A DNA stretch of 64,000 nt, taken from Streptomyces odontomachi. GTDB taxonomy: Bacteria > Actinomycetota > Actinomycetes > Streptomycetales > Streptomycetaceae. The DNA lies in NCBI RefSeq assembly GCF_024435355.1, contig NZ_JAMJWG010000011.1:186001-250000 (forward strand), in the 5' to 3' direction. Both the position numbers and the translations under genes were made by a program. Below the pieces are notes generated by a model, which was given only the letters and a program-made list of their open reading frames with translations, did no database searches and was not told where the DNA came from. Shown one piece after another: positions 15,951 through 24,282 of this stretch (the first letter of the stretch is position 1; each line of letters opens with the position of its first letter).

Positions 15951-16454
15951 ATGGCGGGCCTGGAAGGTGTGGAGCAGCCGAGGCGGCACGCGGGTGCCGT
16001 CGCGGCACGCTGGTCGCCGGCGGTCGAGGACGAACGGGCGCTGAAGGCACTGGAGTTGTACGGCAACCCCGCCGAAGGCGAGGTGCGACTGCCGTCGCGC
16101 CCGGAGTCCGCGGCGACCGCGCGCCGCCTCGCCCAGCTCGTGGTGCTCCGTCAGTGGGGCCTCGGTCCACGGCTGACCGAGGAGACCGTGCTGCTCGTCT
16201 CCGAACTGGTCGGCAACGCCGTGCGGCACACCGGCGCCCGCACCTTCGGCCTGCGGATGCGATACCTGCGCGCCCGTCACTGCATCCGTGTCGAACTGCG
16301 TGACCCCTCGCGCGGGCTGCCCTGCCTGATGCCCGTCCAGGAACTCGACGTCTCCGGCCGGGGCCTCTACCTCGTCGACGAGTTCTCCGACCGCTGGGGC
16401 GTCGACCTGGAACCGCATGGCAAGGCGACGTGGTTCGAGATGCGCATTTCCTGA
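15951..16454 (+). CDS. ATP-binding protein, RsbW/SpoIIAB-like serine kinase fold
   Basis: Small HATPase_c protein of about 167 residues, of the group abundant in Streptomyces as putative anti-sigma-factor or anti-anti-sigma kinases. The N-box is in ETVLLVSELVGNAVRHTG (conserved Glu and Asn for Mg-ATP) and the G-box is in LDVSGRGLYLVDEFSDRWG. The C-terminal KATWFEM matches the family end. I chose the ATG at 15951 (MAGLEGVEQP), which has a G-rich ribosome site just before it; ATGs at 15939 and 15942 are alternatives. The partner sigma or STAS protein is not in the window. A strong hairpin follows at 16496-16538. Confidence 0.88.
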   Translation: MAGLEGVEQPRRHAGAVAARWSPAVEDERALKALELYGNPAEGEVRLPSRPESAATARRLAQLVVLRQWGLGPRLTEETVLLVSELVGNAVRHTGARTFGLRMRYLRARHCIRVELRDPSRGLPCLMPVQELDVSGRGLYLVDEFSDRWGVDLEPHGKATWFEMRIS

Positions 16455-16495
16455 ACGCGCCCTGCGCACGCAAACCCGGATGTGCACGGCAATGC

Positions 16496-16538
16496 CAGCA
16501 GCCCCCGTGCGCCTTCGTGGGGCGGGCGGGGGCTGCTG
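16496..16538 (+). terminator. Terminator after the RsbW-like gene
   Basis: Perfect 12-bp stem: CAGCAGCCCCCG (16496-16507) with CGGGGGCTGCTG (16527-16538), 19-nt loop, 40 bp after the stop codon. Confidence 0.75.
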
Positions 16539-16913
16539 TCGGGATGCCGCGGAACTCGGGGGATGGGGACCGCGGCGGCCGGTGGGCCCCCAGGGGTCGC
16601 CCTGACCCGGTGTGCATCCGGGCCGCGGGAGCCGTGATCTCGACTATGGCAGACCGACGCCCTCCGACCAACCTCGTTAATCGGTCAAAAGGCATTAAAT
16701 GCCTCATCTGTCGATGGATTCGTAGGTGAGGTGTGTCACTCGCCTGGGAATAGTTGGTAGGACTTCCTGGTTTCTGGTGCGATCGGAAGGCGCTCGATCG
16801 TCGTGGGCGTCGGAGTGGCCGTTCGGGTGGCCCGGACGGCGTGCGCGGACGGTGTTCACGCGGATACCCCGCACCGTTCGCCGAACGTCGCATTCCACGC
16901 CAGTCTGCTGACT
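16539..16913. other. Intergenic region with AT-richer promoter segment
   Basis: No gene seen. The segment 16670-16760 is AT-rich for this genome and includes the short palindromic GGCATTAAATGCC at 16691-16703. It probably carries the promoter of the beta-propeller lipoprotein gene. Confidence 0.4.
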
Positions 16914-18110
16914 GTGTACCCGGAACGTATTCAGCGCGCCGCAGCCCTGCTCGCTGGTGTGCTGCTCGTCGCCCTCGCCGGCTGCGGCACGTCCGCGCAG
17001 GACCGGCACCCGCAGGGCCACGGCAGTGGCACCCCGTCCGCCCCACCGGCCCGGCGCAGCGCAGGGCCCGACCCGGAGGGCGGCCTGCCGGGCATGCCAC
17101 CGGTGCTGGACCCGACGAACGTCTACGCCGCCGACCGCCCCGGCATGCTCGCTCCGGAGGTCAGGGACTTCCCGTCCCGGATCTACGTGCCCAACACCAA
17201 CTCCGACACGGTGACCGTCATCGACCCCACCACCTACCGGGTGCTCGAGACGATCCCGGTCGGCCACCAGCCGCAACACGTGGTGCCCTCCTGGGACCTG
17301 AAGACCCTCTGGGTCAACAACGACCTGGGCAACACGCTCACCCCCATCGACCCCAGGACCGGCAAGGCCGGCAAGACCGTCGACGTGCACGACCCGTACA
17401 ACCTCTACTTCACGCCCGACGGCCGGCACGCCGTCGTGATGGCCTCGAAGGACCACGAGCTGGTCTTCCGCGACCCGCACACCATGAAGGTGCAGAAGAC
17501 CGTCCCGGTCGGCTGTGCGGGTGTCAACCACGCCGACTTCTCCAAGGACGGCCGGTACTTCGTCGTCTCCTGCGAGTTCTCCGGTGAGCTGCTCAAGGTG
17601 GACACGGCCAAGATGGCCGTCGTCGCCCACCAGAAGCTGCCCTTCGACGGTGCGATGCCGCAGGACGTGAAGCTCTCCCCGGACGGCAGCACCTTCTACG
17701 TCGCCGACATGACGGCCAACGGCATCTGGGTGCTGGACGGCGACCGGTTCGGCCAGCCGGCGCTGCTGACCACCGGGCGGGGCGCACACGGGCTGTACGT
17801 GAGCCGGGACGCCCGCGAGATGTACATCTCCAACCGGGGCGAGGGCACCATCTCCGTCTTCGACTTCGGCCGGCGCGAGCTGACCAGGAAGTGGCGGCTG
17901 CCGGGCGGCGGCAGCCCCGACATGGGCGGCGTCTCGGCCGACGGGCGGGTGCTGTGGCTGTCGGGGCGCTACAACGCCGAGGTGTACGCCATCGACACCC
18001 GCACCGGCGCCCAGCTCGCCCGCATCCGGGTCGGCGACGGGCCGCACGGACTCGCCGTCTACCCCCAGCCGGGACGCTATTCGCTCGGCCACACCGGAGT
18101 CTTCCGCTGA
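16914..18110 (+). CDS. YVTN-type beta-propeller lipoprotein
   Basis: Extracytoplasmic lipoprotein of about 398 residues. From GTG 16914 the signal sequence VYPERIQRAAALLAGVLLVA is followed by lipobox LAGC at residues 20-23. After a Pro/Ser/His-rich linker come seven or so repeats of the YVTN/40-residue kind: IYVPNTNSDTVTVIDPTTY, LWVNNDLGNTLTPIDPRTG, MYISNRGEGTISVFDFGRR and others, each forming a propeller blade. Such proteins often act as surface binding or redox-associated scaffolds; no catalytic site is visible and the role is unknown. A start at 16803 would add 37 residues without signal-peptide logic. The MerR gene that follows has its own promoter. Confidence 0.85.
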   Translation: MYPERIQRAAALLAGVLLVALAGCGTSAQDRHPQGHGSGTPSAPPARRSAGPDPEGGLPGMPPVLDPTNVYAADRPGMLAPEVRDFPSRIYVPNTNSDTVTVIDPTTYRVLETIPVGHQPQHVVPSWDLKTLWVNNDLGNTLTPIDPRTGKAGKTVDVHDPYNLYFTPDGRHAVVMASKDHELVFRDPHTMKVQKTVPVGCAGVNHADFSKDGRYFVVSCEFSGELLKVDTAKMAVVAHQKLPFDGAMPQDVKLSPDGSTFYVADMTANGIWVLDGDRFGQPALLTTGRGAHGLYVSRDAREMYISNRGEGTISVFDFGRRELTRKWRLPGGGSPDMGGVSADGRVLWLSGRYNAEVYAIDTRTGAQLARIRVGDGPHGLAVYPQPGRYSLGHTGVFR

Positions 18111-18162
18111 CCCGTGCACGCGGGCGGAGCACCTCGGCACGCACCTGCTGTGCGGTACGTGC

Positions 18163-18194
18163 TTGAGTCTCCACCCACTGGAAGGTCCAGACTC
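18163..18194 (+). promoter_or_regulatory. MerR-type promoter/operator, probably leaderless
   Basis: Dyad GAGTCTCCACC (18165-18175) and GGTCCAGACTC (18184-18194), arms matching 9 of 11. It lies between a -35-like TTGAGT (18163-18168) and a -10-like CAGACT (18188-18193) with a 19-bp spacer, the long spacing characteristic of MerR-activated promoters. The expected transcription start falls at 18200-18201, on the ATG, implying a leaderless mRNA and autoregulation. Confidence 0.65.
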
Positions 18195-18200
18195 CTCGAC

Positions 18201-19121
18201 ATGATCGATGACGGCACGGAGCTGCTCACCATCGGGCAGCTCGCCCGGCGTACCGGCCTGTCGGTCCGCACCATCCGCTACTGGTCGGACGAGGGCGCGC
18301 TGACGCCCGTGACCAGGTCGGCGGGCGGCTACCGGCTGTACGACACCGCGTCCGTGGCACGTCTGGAACTCGTCCGCACCCTGCGCGAGCTGGGCCTTTC
18401 GCTCGCCGACGTGCGCCGGGTGCTGCACGGCGAGACGACGGTGGCCCAGGTCGCCGCCACCCATGTGACGGCGCTCGACGCGCAGATCCGGAGCCTGCGG
18501 ATCACCCGGGCCGTGCTGTCCACCGTCGCACTGCGCGGTTCGACCGCCGAGGAGATGACTCTCATGAACAAACTGGCCCGGCTGTCCGCGGCCGAGCGCC
18601 GCCGGATCATCGACGACTTCGTGACGGAGGTCTTCAGCGGTCTCGAGAACGTCGATCCCGCCATCCGCGAGCGGATGAGCCACCGGGAGGTCGACCTGCC
18701 CGACGACCCCACGCCCGCACAGGTGGACGCCTGGGTGGAGCTCGCCGAGCTGGTGCAGGATCCGGGGTTCCGGGCGCGGATCCGCGAGATGGTGGAGTTC
18801 AACGCGCGGGACCGCGGCCCGAACACCCCCTCCGGCGCCTCGGTCTGGTTCGCCCGGCGGCTCGTCGAGCTGGTCGGCGCGGCACGGCAGCAGGGCATCG
18901 CACCGGAGGACCCCGCCGCGGACGCCGTCCTGGACGAGCTGCTCGGCCCGGACACCGACCGGGCAGCGGTCCTGCAACGCATGGAGTCCGGCACCCAGGC
19001 GGACGCCGCGCGCTACCGGGAGCTGGTGGCCATCGTCAGCGGCCGCGAGCCCAAGTCCGCACACCGCGAGGAGTTCGCCTGGACGATGGCCGCACTCCGC
19101 GCTCGGCTGGACGGGTGCTGA
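18201..19121 (+). CDS. MerR family transcriptional regulator
   Basis: DNA-binding regulator of 306 residues. The first 75 residues form a MerR winged HTH: LLTIGQLARRTGLSVRTIRY, then WSDEGALTPVTRSAGGYRLY, followed by the dimerisation helix region. The long C-terminal domain (about 110-306) is mostly helical and has no cysteine pattern for metal binding; the only Cys is the last residue. The effector is therefore likely organic or unknown. ATG 18201 starts exactly before the HTH and coincides with the predicted transcription start of a 19-bp-spacer promoter. No obvious target gene is divergent; autoregulation is the simplest reading. Confidence 0.92.
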   Translation: MIDDGTELLTIGQLARRTGLSVRTIRYWSDEGALTPVTRSAGGYRLYDTASVARLELVRTLRELGLSLADVRRVLHGETTVAQVAATHVTALDAQIRSLRITRAVLSTVALRGSTAEEMTLMNKLARLSAAERRRIIDDFVTEVFSGLENVDPAIRERMSHREVDLPDDPTPAQVDAWVELAELVQDPGFRARIREMVEFNARDRGPNTPSGASVWFARRLVELVGAARQQGIAPEDPAADAVLDELLGPDTDRAAVLQRMESGTQADAARYRELVAIVSGREPKSAHREEFAWTMAALRARLDGC

Positions 19122-19310
19122 TTCTCCCGGGGGGCACAGCAGTCCACAGTCGCTCCGCGACGGGCCCGACCCCCGGCCGAAGAGCAGGCCACGCGGCGTA
19201 ACCGGAACAGACATCGCGAGGTGAACCTGACCGAACACCGCGCCACCGGCTCCCGTTACGCTGGCCTGCGACACAGGGCCAAGAGCCAAGGGCACAAGGG
19301 GAGGAACCCG

Positions 19311-19526
19311 GTGGCGGACATCGAGGAAGCACGCAAGGCGTTCCAGCGGTTCGACAAGGACGGCGACGGATTCATCACCGCGGCCGAGTACAAGAGCGCC
19401 ATGGCGCAGATGGGCGACTTCCATGTCACCGAGGCAGTGGCCGAGGCCGTGATAGGGGCCCAGGACGCCAACGGCGACAGGCTCCTCTCCTTCGACGAGT
19501 TCTGGGCGCACCTGAACAAGTCGTGA
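19311..19526 (+). CDS. EF-hand calcium-binding protein
   Basis: Small acidic cytosolic protein of 71 residues with two EF-hands: loop 1 DKDGDGFITAAE (about 15-26) and loop 2 DANGDRLLSFDE (about 51-62). Each has Asp/Asn at positions 1, 3 and 5 and Glu at 12, so both look competent for calcium. It resembles the CabB/calerythrin-type two-hand proteins of actinomycetes. GTG 19311 is favoured by AGGGGAGG seven bases upstream; an upstream reading from 19221 has a basic non-conserved extension. It stands as a single gene. Confidence 0.92.
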   Translation: MADIEEARKAFQRFDKDGDGFITAAEYKSAMAQMGDFHVTEAVAEAVIGAQDANGDRLLSFDEFWAHLNKS

Positions 19527-19711
19527 CGGCGTGAACCCGCCGCACCCCGGGCCCGGCCCGCCTCCCCCGGCGTGCCGGGCCCGGTGGTCGTCATACCGCA
19601 TTCCAGGTGGTTCTCCCCGCACCGCGCACGTCCGGTGGCCGGCCGGCGGGGGCTGCGGTGCCTAGGGTGGCGTGCACCGACGGATCCCGCCAGCATCGCC
19701 GGAGGCACCGC

Positions 19712-20323
19712 ATGCGGCTCACCCTCAACACCTTCCTCACCCTGGACGGCGTGATGCAGGCACCGGGCCAGCCCGGTGAGGACACCCGGGGCGGATTCGA
19801 GCACGGTGGCTGGCAGTTCCCGCACTTCGACGACGACGCGGGCCGGGTCGCCGCCGACTGGTTCGCCGAGGCCGACGCGTTCCTGCTCGGCCGCCGGACC
19901 TACGAGATCTTCGCCGGATACTGGCCCAAGGTGACCGACGAGTCGAACGTGTTCGCGCTGCGCCTCAACACCCTGCCGAAGTACGTGGTGTCCACCACGC
20001 TCTCCTCAGCCGACTGGCAGAACACCACGCTCATCAGCGAGGACGTGGCCGGCAGCGTCACCCGGCTGAAGGCGCAACCGGGCAACGAACTCCAGGTGCA
20101 CGGCAGCGGCCGACTCGCCGCGACCCTGGAGGCGCACGACCTCATCGACGAGTACCGGCTGTGGTTCCACCCCGTCATCCTGGGCACCGGGCACCGCCTG
20201 TTCACCGGTGCCGGGCCGCTCGGACTGCGGCTGACGGGCGTACGGACCACCGGCAGCGGCGTCATCATCGCGTCCTACGAACCGACCGGGGCCCCGCGCC
20301 ACGGCTCCTTCGCCGAGGAGTAG
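19712..20323 (+). CDS. Dihydrofolate-reductase-like (RibD C-terminal domain) protein
   Basis: RibD_C/DHFR-fold oxidoreductase of 203 residues. The N-terminus RLTLNTFLTLDGVMQAPG is the typical opening strand of this family, FLLGRRTYEIFAGYW the second conserved block, and ELQVHGSGRLAATLEAHDLI the NADPH-binding GSG region, followed by DEYRLWFHPVILGTGHRLF. These are found as stand-alone proteins of unknown substrate in actinobacteria; no riboflavin genes are adjacent. GGAGG lies eight bases before ATG 19712. It converges on a small minus-strand gene only 6 bp away. Confidence 0.92.
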   Translation: MRLTLNTFLTLDGVMQAPGQPGEDTRGGFEHGGWQFPHFDDDAGRVAADWFAEADAFLLGRRTYEIFAGYWPKVTDESNVFALRLNTLPKYVVSTTLSSADWQNTTLISEDVAGSVTRLKAQPGNELQVHGSGRLAATLEAHDLIDEYRLWFHPVILGTGHRLFTGAGPLGLRLTGVRTTGSGVIIASYEPTGAPRHGSFAEE

Positions 20324-20329
20324 GCGGGG

Positions 20330-20614
20330 CTAGGGCGCCTGCGGCGGCCCGCCGGTCGAGGCCTCCGCCCGCACCTGGCCCTCCACCTCGTGCAGCGCGA
20401 GGCTGTGCTCCCTGGCGAAGTCCGCGACGGCGGTGTGCAGCTCCCGCTCCAGGTCACGCCAGGCCCGTAGCGCGGTCTCGTACGTCTCCGCCTGCTGCTC
20501 CGTCTGCTCCGCCGCCGCGGGGGGACCGTACTGGTGCCGCAGCTCATCGACCTTGTCGCGCGCTTCGTTGGCCACCTGTTGCTTCTCGACGAGTTCGGCG
20601 AAGGTATGTGCCAC
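20330..20614 (-). CDS. Hypothetical coiled-coil-like small protein
   Basis: A 94-residue, Glu/Gln/Ala-rich, strongly helical protein starting MAHTFAELVEKQQVANEARD. Heptad-like spacing of hydrophobics and charges through residues 5-70 suggests a coiled coil. No catalytic motif, signal peptide or membrane segment is visible. Codon bias on this frame is normal for the genome, which supports it being real. Function unknown. It ends 6 bp from the convergent RibD-like gene. Confidence 0.7.
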   Translation of the reverse strand: MAHTFAELVEKQQVANEARDKVDELRHQYGPPAAAEQTEQQAETYETALRAWRDLERELHTAVADFAREHSLALHEVEGQVRAEASTGGPPQAP

Positions 20615-20885
20615 GAGCGGATAGTAAGCGCGCAGGTACGAGCTTCGGCATCGACTCGCGGGACGGTGGTGGCGGCACCGACCCGGCTCACCCGGGCGTC
20701 TTCACGCCCCGCGCACGGCGTGCGCCCGGCGGGGTGACGCCGGTAGGCCGGCCGGGCGCAAGACGCCGCACGGCCGGGAGCCCGCTGCGGCCGCGGGGTA
20801 CGTAACTGGCGCACCGCCCAGGGGCAACCGCCTTGCGGTGCTGCCCCCTGCCCCGCGTCCTTGCCCTACGAGGAGCTGACTCTTC

Positions 20886-21119
20886 ATGGCCGTCTGCGAG
20901 GTCTGCAACAACGACTACGAGATGTCGTTCGAAGTGCATGCCGCGGGAGCGGTCCACACCTTCGACAGCATCGAGTGCGCCGCCCAGAAAATGGCCCCCG
21001 TCTGCGACAACTGCCAATGCCGCATCCTCGGCCACGGCCTTGAGTCGGACGGCCAGTTCTACTGCTGCGCACACTGCGCGCGCGAGCAGGGCGTCGGGCG
21101 GCTCATGGACCACGCCTGA
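20886..21119 (+). CDS. Small cysteine-rich, probably metal-binding protein
   Basis: A 77-residue protein with nine cysteines. C4 and C7 (CEVC) and C31 form one cluster; C40, C43 and C45 (CDNCQC) with C60, C61 and C64 (CCAHC) form another. Histidines at 18, 24, 50 and 63 are available too. The pattern resembles the actinobacterial 'prokaryotic metallothionein' or small zinc-ribbon proteins. It is probably cytosolic and binds zinc or another soft metal. ATG 20886 has GAGGAGCTGACT upstream, a good ribosome site. Stand-alone gene; regulation not evident. Confidence 0.82.
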   Translation: MAVCEVCNNDYEMSFEVHAAGAVHTFDSIECAAQKMAPVCDNCQCRILGHGLESDGQFYCCAHCAREQGVGRLMDHA

Positions 21120-21333
21120 CGCAGTGACGCTCTGCCGCTCTGCTGCCCGGGAGGGCGCCCTGCCGGAGCGATGGGCGCGGAGCGTGCGCCGGGTGGCACG
21201 GTGAGTCAGCACGGCCGGGCGTGGGCGCCGCCGGCCGAGCGGAGAAGCGTGGCCGTCCGCAGTACGTTGGTGCAGGAAGCCGGTGCCGCCCTGGCTTCTC
21301 GCACCTCGCGCACCTCGTCGAGGAGGGGCCCGC

Positions 21334-22605
21334 ATGCGTAGCCGGACAGCCCGCTCCGACGTCCTGGCCGACCTGATCTCGGCGAGTCATGTGATGACCC
21401 TGGAGCAGATACCGGACAAGGTCGCGGAGCACGCTGCCCGTGGCGGTTGGTCGCCCGTCCGGATCTACCTGGCCGACCTCCAGCAGAGGTTTCTGCACCT
21501 GCTGCCCTCCGGCCGCGCAAGTCGGACCTCCGTGCGGGCGCCGATCGAGCTGCCGGTCGAGGGGACCGCGGCGGGCCGGTGCTTCCGGACCGGTGCGGTA
21601 CTCCCCGCGGTACCGTCTCCGGCTGCTCAGTGGTGGGTCCCGTTGATCGACGGCACGGAACGGATCGGGACGGCACTGATCGGCGAGTCGGACCCGGAAC
21701 CCGGCGGGCCCGTCCCCCTCGAGGACCTCGACGCGCTCGCCGGACTCATCACCCTGCTGCTGGTCAGCAAGCGCGCCACCAGTGACTTCCATGCCCGCCT
21801 GATACGGCGCCGGGACATGAAGGTCGCCGCCGAGATGGAGTGGCGCCTGATGCCGCCGCGTACCTGCGCCGCCGAGCGGGCCTTCATCAGCGCGGTGATG
21901 GAACCCGCCTACGAGGTCAGCGGTGATGCGTACGACTACGCCGTCGCCGCGGACGCGATCGACCTGGCGGTGTACGACGCCATGGGCCACGACACGGCGG
22001 CCGGCCTGACCGCCAACCTCGCGGTCGCCGCCGGACGGAAGTACCGGCGGCAGGGCGCCGGGCTCATCGAGACCGCCGAGGGCATCGAGCGGACGCTCGT
22101 CGAACAGTTCGGCGGCAACCGCTTCGCCACCGGGATCCTGGCCAGACTGGATCTGACCGACGGATCACTCGACTGGATCAGCCACGGTCACTTTTCCCCC
22201 GTCGTGCTGCACCCCGGCGGCACCGCCGAGCAACTGCCCGGTGCGCCTGCACCGCCGATGGGCACCGACCTCGGGGTGACCGCCGCCGTCTGCCGGCACC
22301 GGCTCGGCCGCGGTGACCTCCTGCTGCTCTACACCGACGGGATCACCGAGGCGCGCAACCGTGCGGGTCAGGAGTTCGGCCTTGAGCGGCTGGTCCACTT
22401 CCTGGTGAACCAGGGCCGCAGCGGCCTGCCCGTGCCGGAGCTGCTCCGCAGCCTCATCGCCCACCATCACGGCTACCACGAGGGAAAGCTCCCCGACGAC
22501 GCCACCGTCATGATGCTGGGCTGGAACGGCCCGGAACCCTACGAGCCGCACCGCCTCGAACGCCTCGTCGGCGTCACGCACGCCGGCTATGACTCGGGTC
22601 GCTAG
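21334..22605 (+). CDS. PP2C/SpoIIE-family serine phosphatase with N-terminal sensor domain
   Basis: Signalling phosphatase of 423 residues. Residues 1-150 look like a GAF-type sensor (AQWWVPLIDGTERIGTALIG). The C-terminal SpoIIE/PP2C domain begins near DMKVAAEMEWRLMPP and has metal-binding Asp residues in EVSGDAYDYA and VYDAMGHDTAA, then GRGDLLLLYTDGITEAR and the late PDDATVMMLG. All expected Asp positions are present. Such proteins dephosphorylate STAS anti-anti-sigma factors in the Streptomyces stress network, and the RsbW-like kinase about 5 kb upstream is of the opposing type (linkage inferred only). ATG 21334 follows GAGGAGGGG. Confidence 0.93.
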   Translation: MRSRTARSDVLADLISASHVMTLEQIPDKVAEHAARGGWSPVRIYLADLQQRFLHLLPSGRASRTSVRAPIELPVEGTAAGRCFRTGAVLPAVPSPAAQWWVPLIDGTERIGTALIGESDPEPGGPVPLEDLDALAGLITLLLVSKRATSDFHARLIRRRDMKVAAEMEWRLMPPRTCAAERAFISAVMEPAYEVSGDAYDYAVAADAIDLAVYDAMGHDTAAGLTANLAVAAGRKYRRQGAGLIETAEGIERTLVEQFGGNRFATGILARLDLTDGSLDWISHGHFSPVVLHPGGTAEQLPGAPAPPMGTDLGVTAAVCRHRLGRGDLLLLYTDGITEARNRAGQEFGLERLVHFLVNQGRSGLPVPELLRSLIAHHHGYHEGKLPDDATVMMLGWNGPEPYEPHRLERLVGVTHAGYDSGR

Positions 22606-22634
22606 GACCTGTCGCCCTCAGGTCACCAGGTCCT
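22604..22634 (+). terminator. Hairpin overlapping the stop of the SpoIIE gene
   Basis: AGGACCTG (22604-22611) pairs with CAGGTCCT (22627-22634), starting inside the TAG stop. Probable terminator. The left arm with preceding CT reads CTAGGACCTGTCG, similar to the MITE end at 4485. Confidence 0.5.
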
Positions 22635-22652
22635 CTCACCGGACTCCCGACG

Positions 22653-22667
22653 CCGCCCGAAGGGCGG
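22653..22667 (-). terminator. Short hairpin downstream of the decarboxylase gene
   Basis: CCGCCC (22653-22658), GAA loop, GGGCGG (22662-22667), immediately after the minus-strand stop at 22670. Likely end of the decarboxylase transcript. Confidence 0.45.
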
Positions 22668-22669
22668 GT

Positions 22670-24136
22670 TCACTCCTCGACGGCCACCCGGACCGTGCCG
22701 AGCAGCGGGTCCGACGCGTCCGGTAGGAACATCCCCGCGTCGACACCGGTGCGCAGGTAGCGCAGGACGTCCTCGTCGAGCCGTTCACCGGGAAGCACCG
22801 CGGGGACGCCCGGCGGGTAGGGGGTGATCATTTCCGTGCACACCCGGCCGGCGGCACGGTCCCACGGCACCGTTTCGCCGGCACCGAAGAAGGCGTCTCG
22901 GGGGAGCATGGCCTGCTCCAGTCGCAGGTCGCGTGGGGCAGGCAGGTCGACGGGCGGCCCGTGGCCCAGTTCGGCCGCGTGTGCCGCGAGGTCGCGCAGG
23001 CCGTTCAGCAGTGCCTGGGTGGTGGTCTCGTCGTCGGCGTGGGTGAGCTGGGCGCTGATCCGGCGGTGGTCGGCGATGTGGGTGTTGATCCGGTGCCGGG
23101 TGCGGAGCCAGTCGGCGGCACGGTATCCGGTGGTGCCCAGGGCGGACAGGTCGATGATGATCTGCAACGGGTCCAGGTCGTGCGCGAGGCCCGGGCCGCA
23201 GAAGTCCTCCGCGCCGTGCACCCGAAGGCCGTCGATCGCGTCGATCAGCCGCCGCGTCCGGTGGGCCAGCGCGAGTGCGCGGTCGTACAGCGCGCGGCCG
23301 TCCTCCACCATGTGGCGACGCCAGCCGTCGAGCGCCGCGTAGATCAGCACCGACGGGCTGGTGGTGCCCAGCAGGTCGGCGCAGGTCCGCAACCCGATCG
23401 GGGTGACGAGGTCGCCCTGGCGGTGGAAGACGGACCCCTGCTCGAGGCCGGAACCCATCTTGTGCACCGACGTCACGCACACGTCGGCGCCGGCGTCCAT
23501 GGCCCAGGTCGGCAGGTCGGGATGGAAGGGCAGGTGCGCTCCCCACGCCTCGTCCACGATCAGGGGTTTGCCGCGGTCGTGGCAGATGCGGGTGAGCGCC
23601 CGCAGATCCGAGCAGGTGCCATACGGCGTGGGGGTGGTGACCACGGCCCCGGCCGCGTCCGGGTGCGCGTCGAAGGCGGCGGCGAAGGCCGCCGGCGACG
23701 GAGCGTGGGCCAGATGCCGCTCGGCGTCCCAGCCGGGGTCGACCCAGACGGGTCGGATGCCCGCCAGCACCAGACCCGAGACGACCGACTTGTGCACGTC
23801 ACGGCCGATGACCAGCTTCTCGTGGGGCCGTACCACCGACAGCATGGCGGCCTTCACGGAAAGTGAGCTGCCGCAGGTGGAGAAGAAGGTGTGCTCGGCG
23901 CCGACGGCATCGGCCATCAGCTCTTCCGCCTCCTCCAGCACGCCGGCCGAGGTGGTGCGGTCGTCGAGCCCGTGCACGGCCAGGAGATCGGAGCGGAACA
24001 CCGCGTCCCCCAGCACGGACCTCACCCGTGGGTCGGCGCCCCTGCCCTGCTTGTGCCCCGGCGGGGTGAAGGGGATCTGCCCCTCGTCGTGGTAGGCGGC
24101 CAGGGCATCCAGGACGGGAGTGCGTGAGTGGTCCAT
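22670..24136 (-). CDS. Orn/Lys/Arg decarboxylase family PLP enzyme
   Basis: Fold-type I PLP enzyme of 488 residues, resembling the short SpeA/YaaO-type decarboxylases that lack the N-terminal wing domain. Key points: TPPGHKQGRGADP at the N-terminus, FFSTCGSSLSVKAAML for phosphate/substrate binding, IVDEAWGAHLPFHP with the PLP-pyridine Asp, and SVHKMGSGLEQ containing the Schiff-base Lys. The C-terminal domain has ITPYPPGVPAVLPGE. It would decarboxylate arginine, lysine or ornithine to a polyamine; the specificity is not readable. Divergent from an SDR gene with 146 bp between starts. Confidence 0.92.
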   Translation of the reverse strand: MDHSRTPVLDALAAYHDEGQIPFTPPGHKQGRGADPRVRSVLGDAVFRSDLLAVHGLDDRTTSAGVLEEAEELMADAVGAEHTFFSTCGSSLSVKAAMLSVVRPHEKLVIGRDVHKSVVSGLVLAGIRPVWVDPGWDAERHLAHAPSPAAFAAAFDAHPDAAGAVVTTPTPYGTCSDLRALTRICHDRGKPLIVDEAWGAHLPFHPDLPTWAMDAGADVCVTSVHKMGSGLEQGSVFHRQGDLVTPIGLRTCADLLGTTSPSVLIYAALDGWRRHMVEDGRALYDRALALAHRTRRLIDAIDGLRVHGAEDFCGPGLAHDLDPLQIIIDLSALGTTGYRAADWLRTRHRINTHIADHRRISAQLTHADDETTTQALLNGLRDLAAHAAELGHGPPVDLPAPRDLRLEQAMLPRDAFFGAGETVPWDRAAGRVCTEMITPYPPGVPAVLPGERLDEDVLRYLRTGVDAGMFLPDASDPLLGTVRVAVEE

Positions 24137-24282
24137 GCGACACAGGTTTCCTCGCTCGGGCCTGGGAAACGGCTCCGTCCCGCGGGCCGCTCCGGCGAAA
24201 CGGTGACGTTAGGAACGATGACGCTCGGGAACCTGACGGTGACGTATCGGCGCGGGGCGCTCGGACGAAAGGGATGATGATC

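Noticed and set aside
16704..19622. 972-codon minus-strand frame
   Set aside because: Crosses three well-supported plus-strand genes (propeller lipoprotein, MerR regulator, EF-hand protein); third-position GC bias explains its openness.
20642..20885. Plus-strand ORFs upstream of the Cys-rich protein
   Set aside because: Arg/Pro/Ala-rich frames without domain resemblance; the Cys-rich gene has its own good ribosome site and start.
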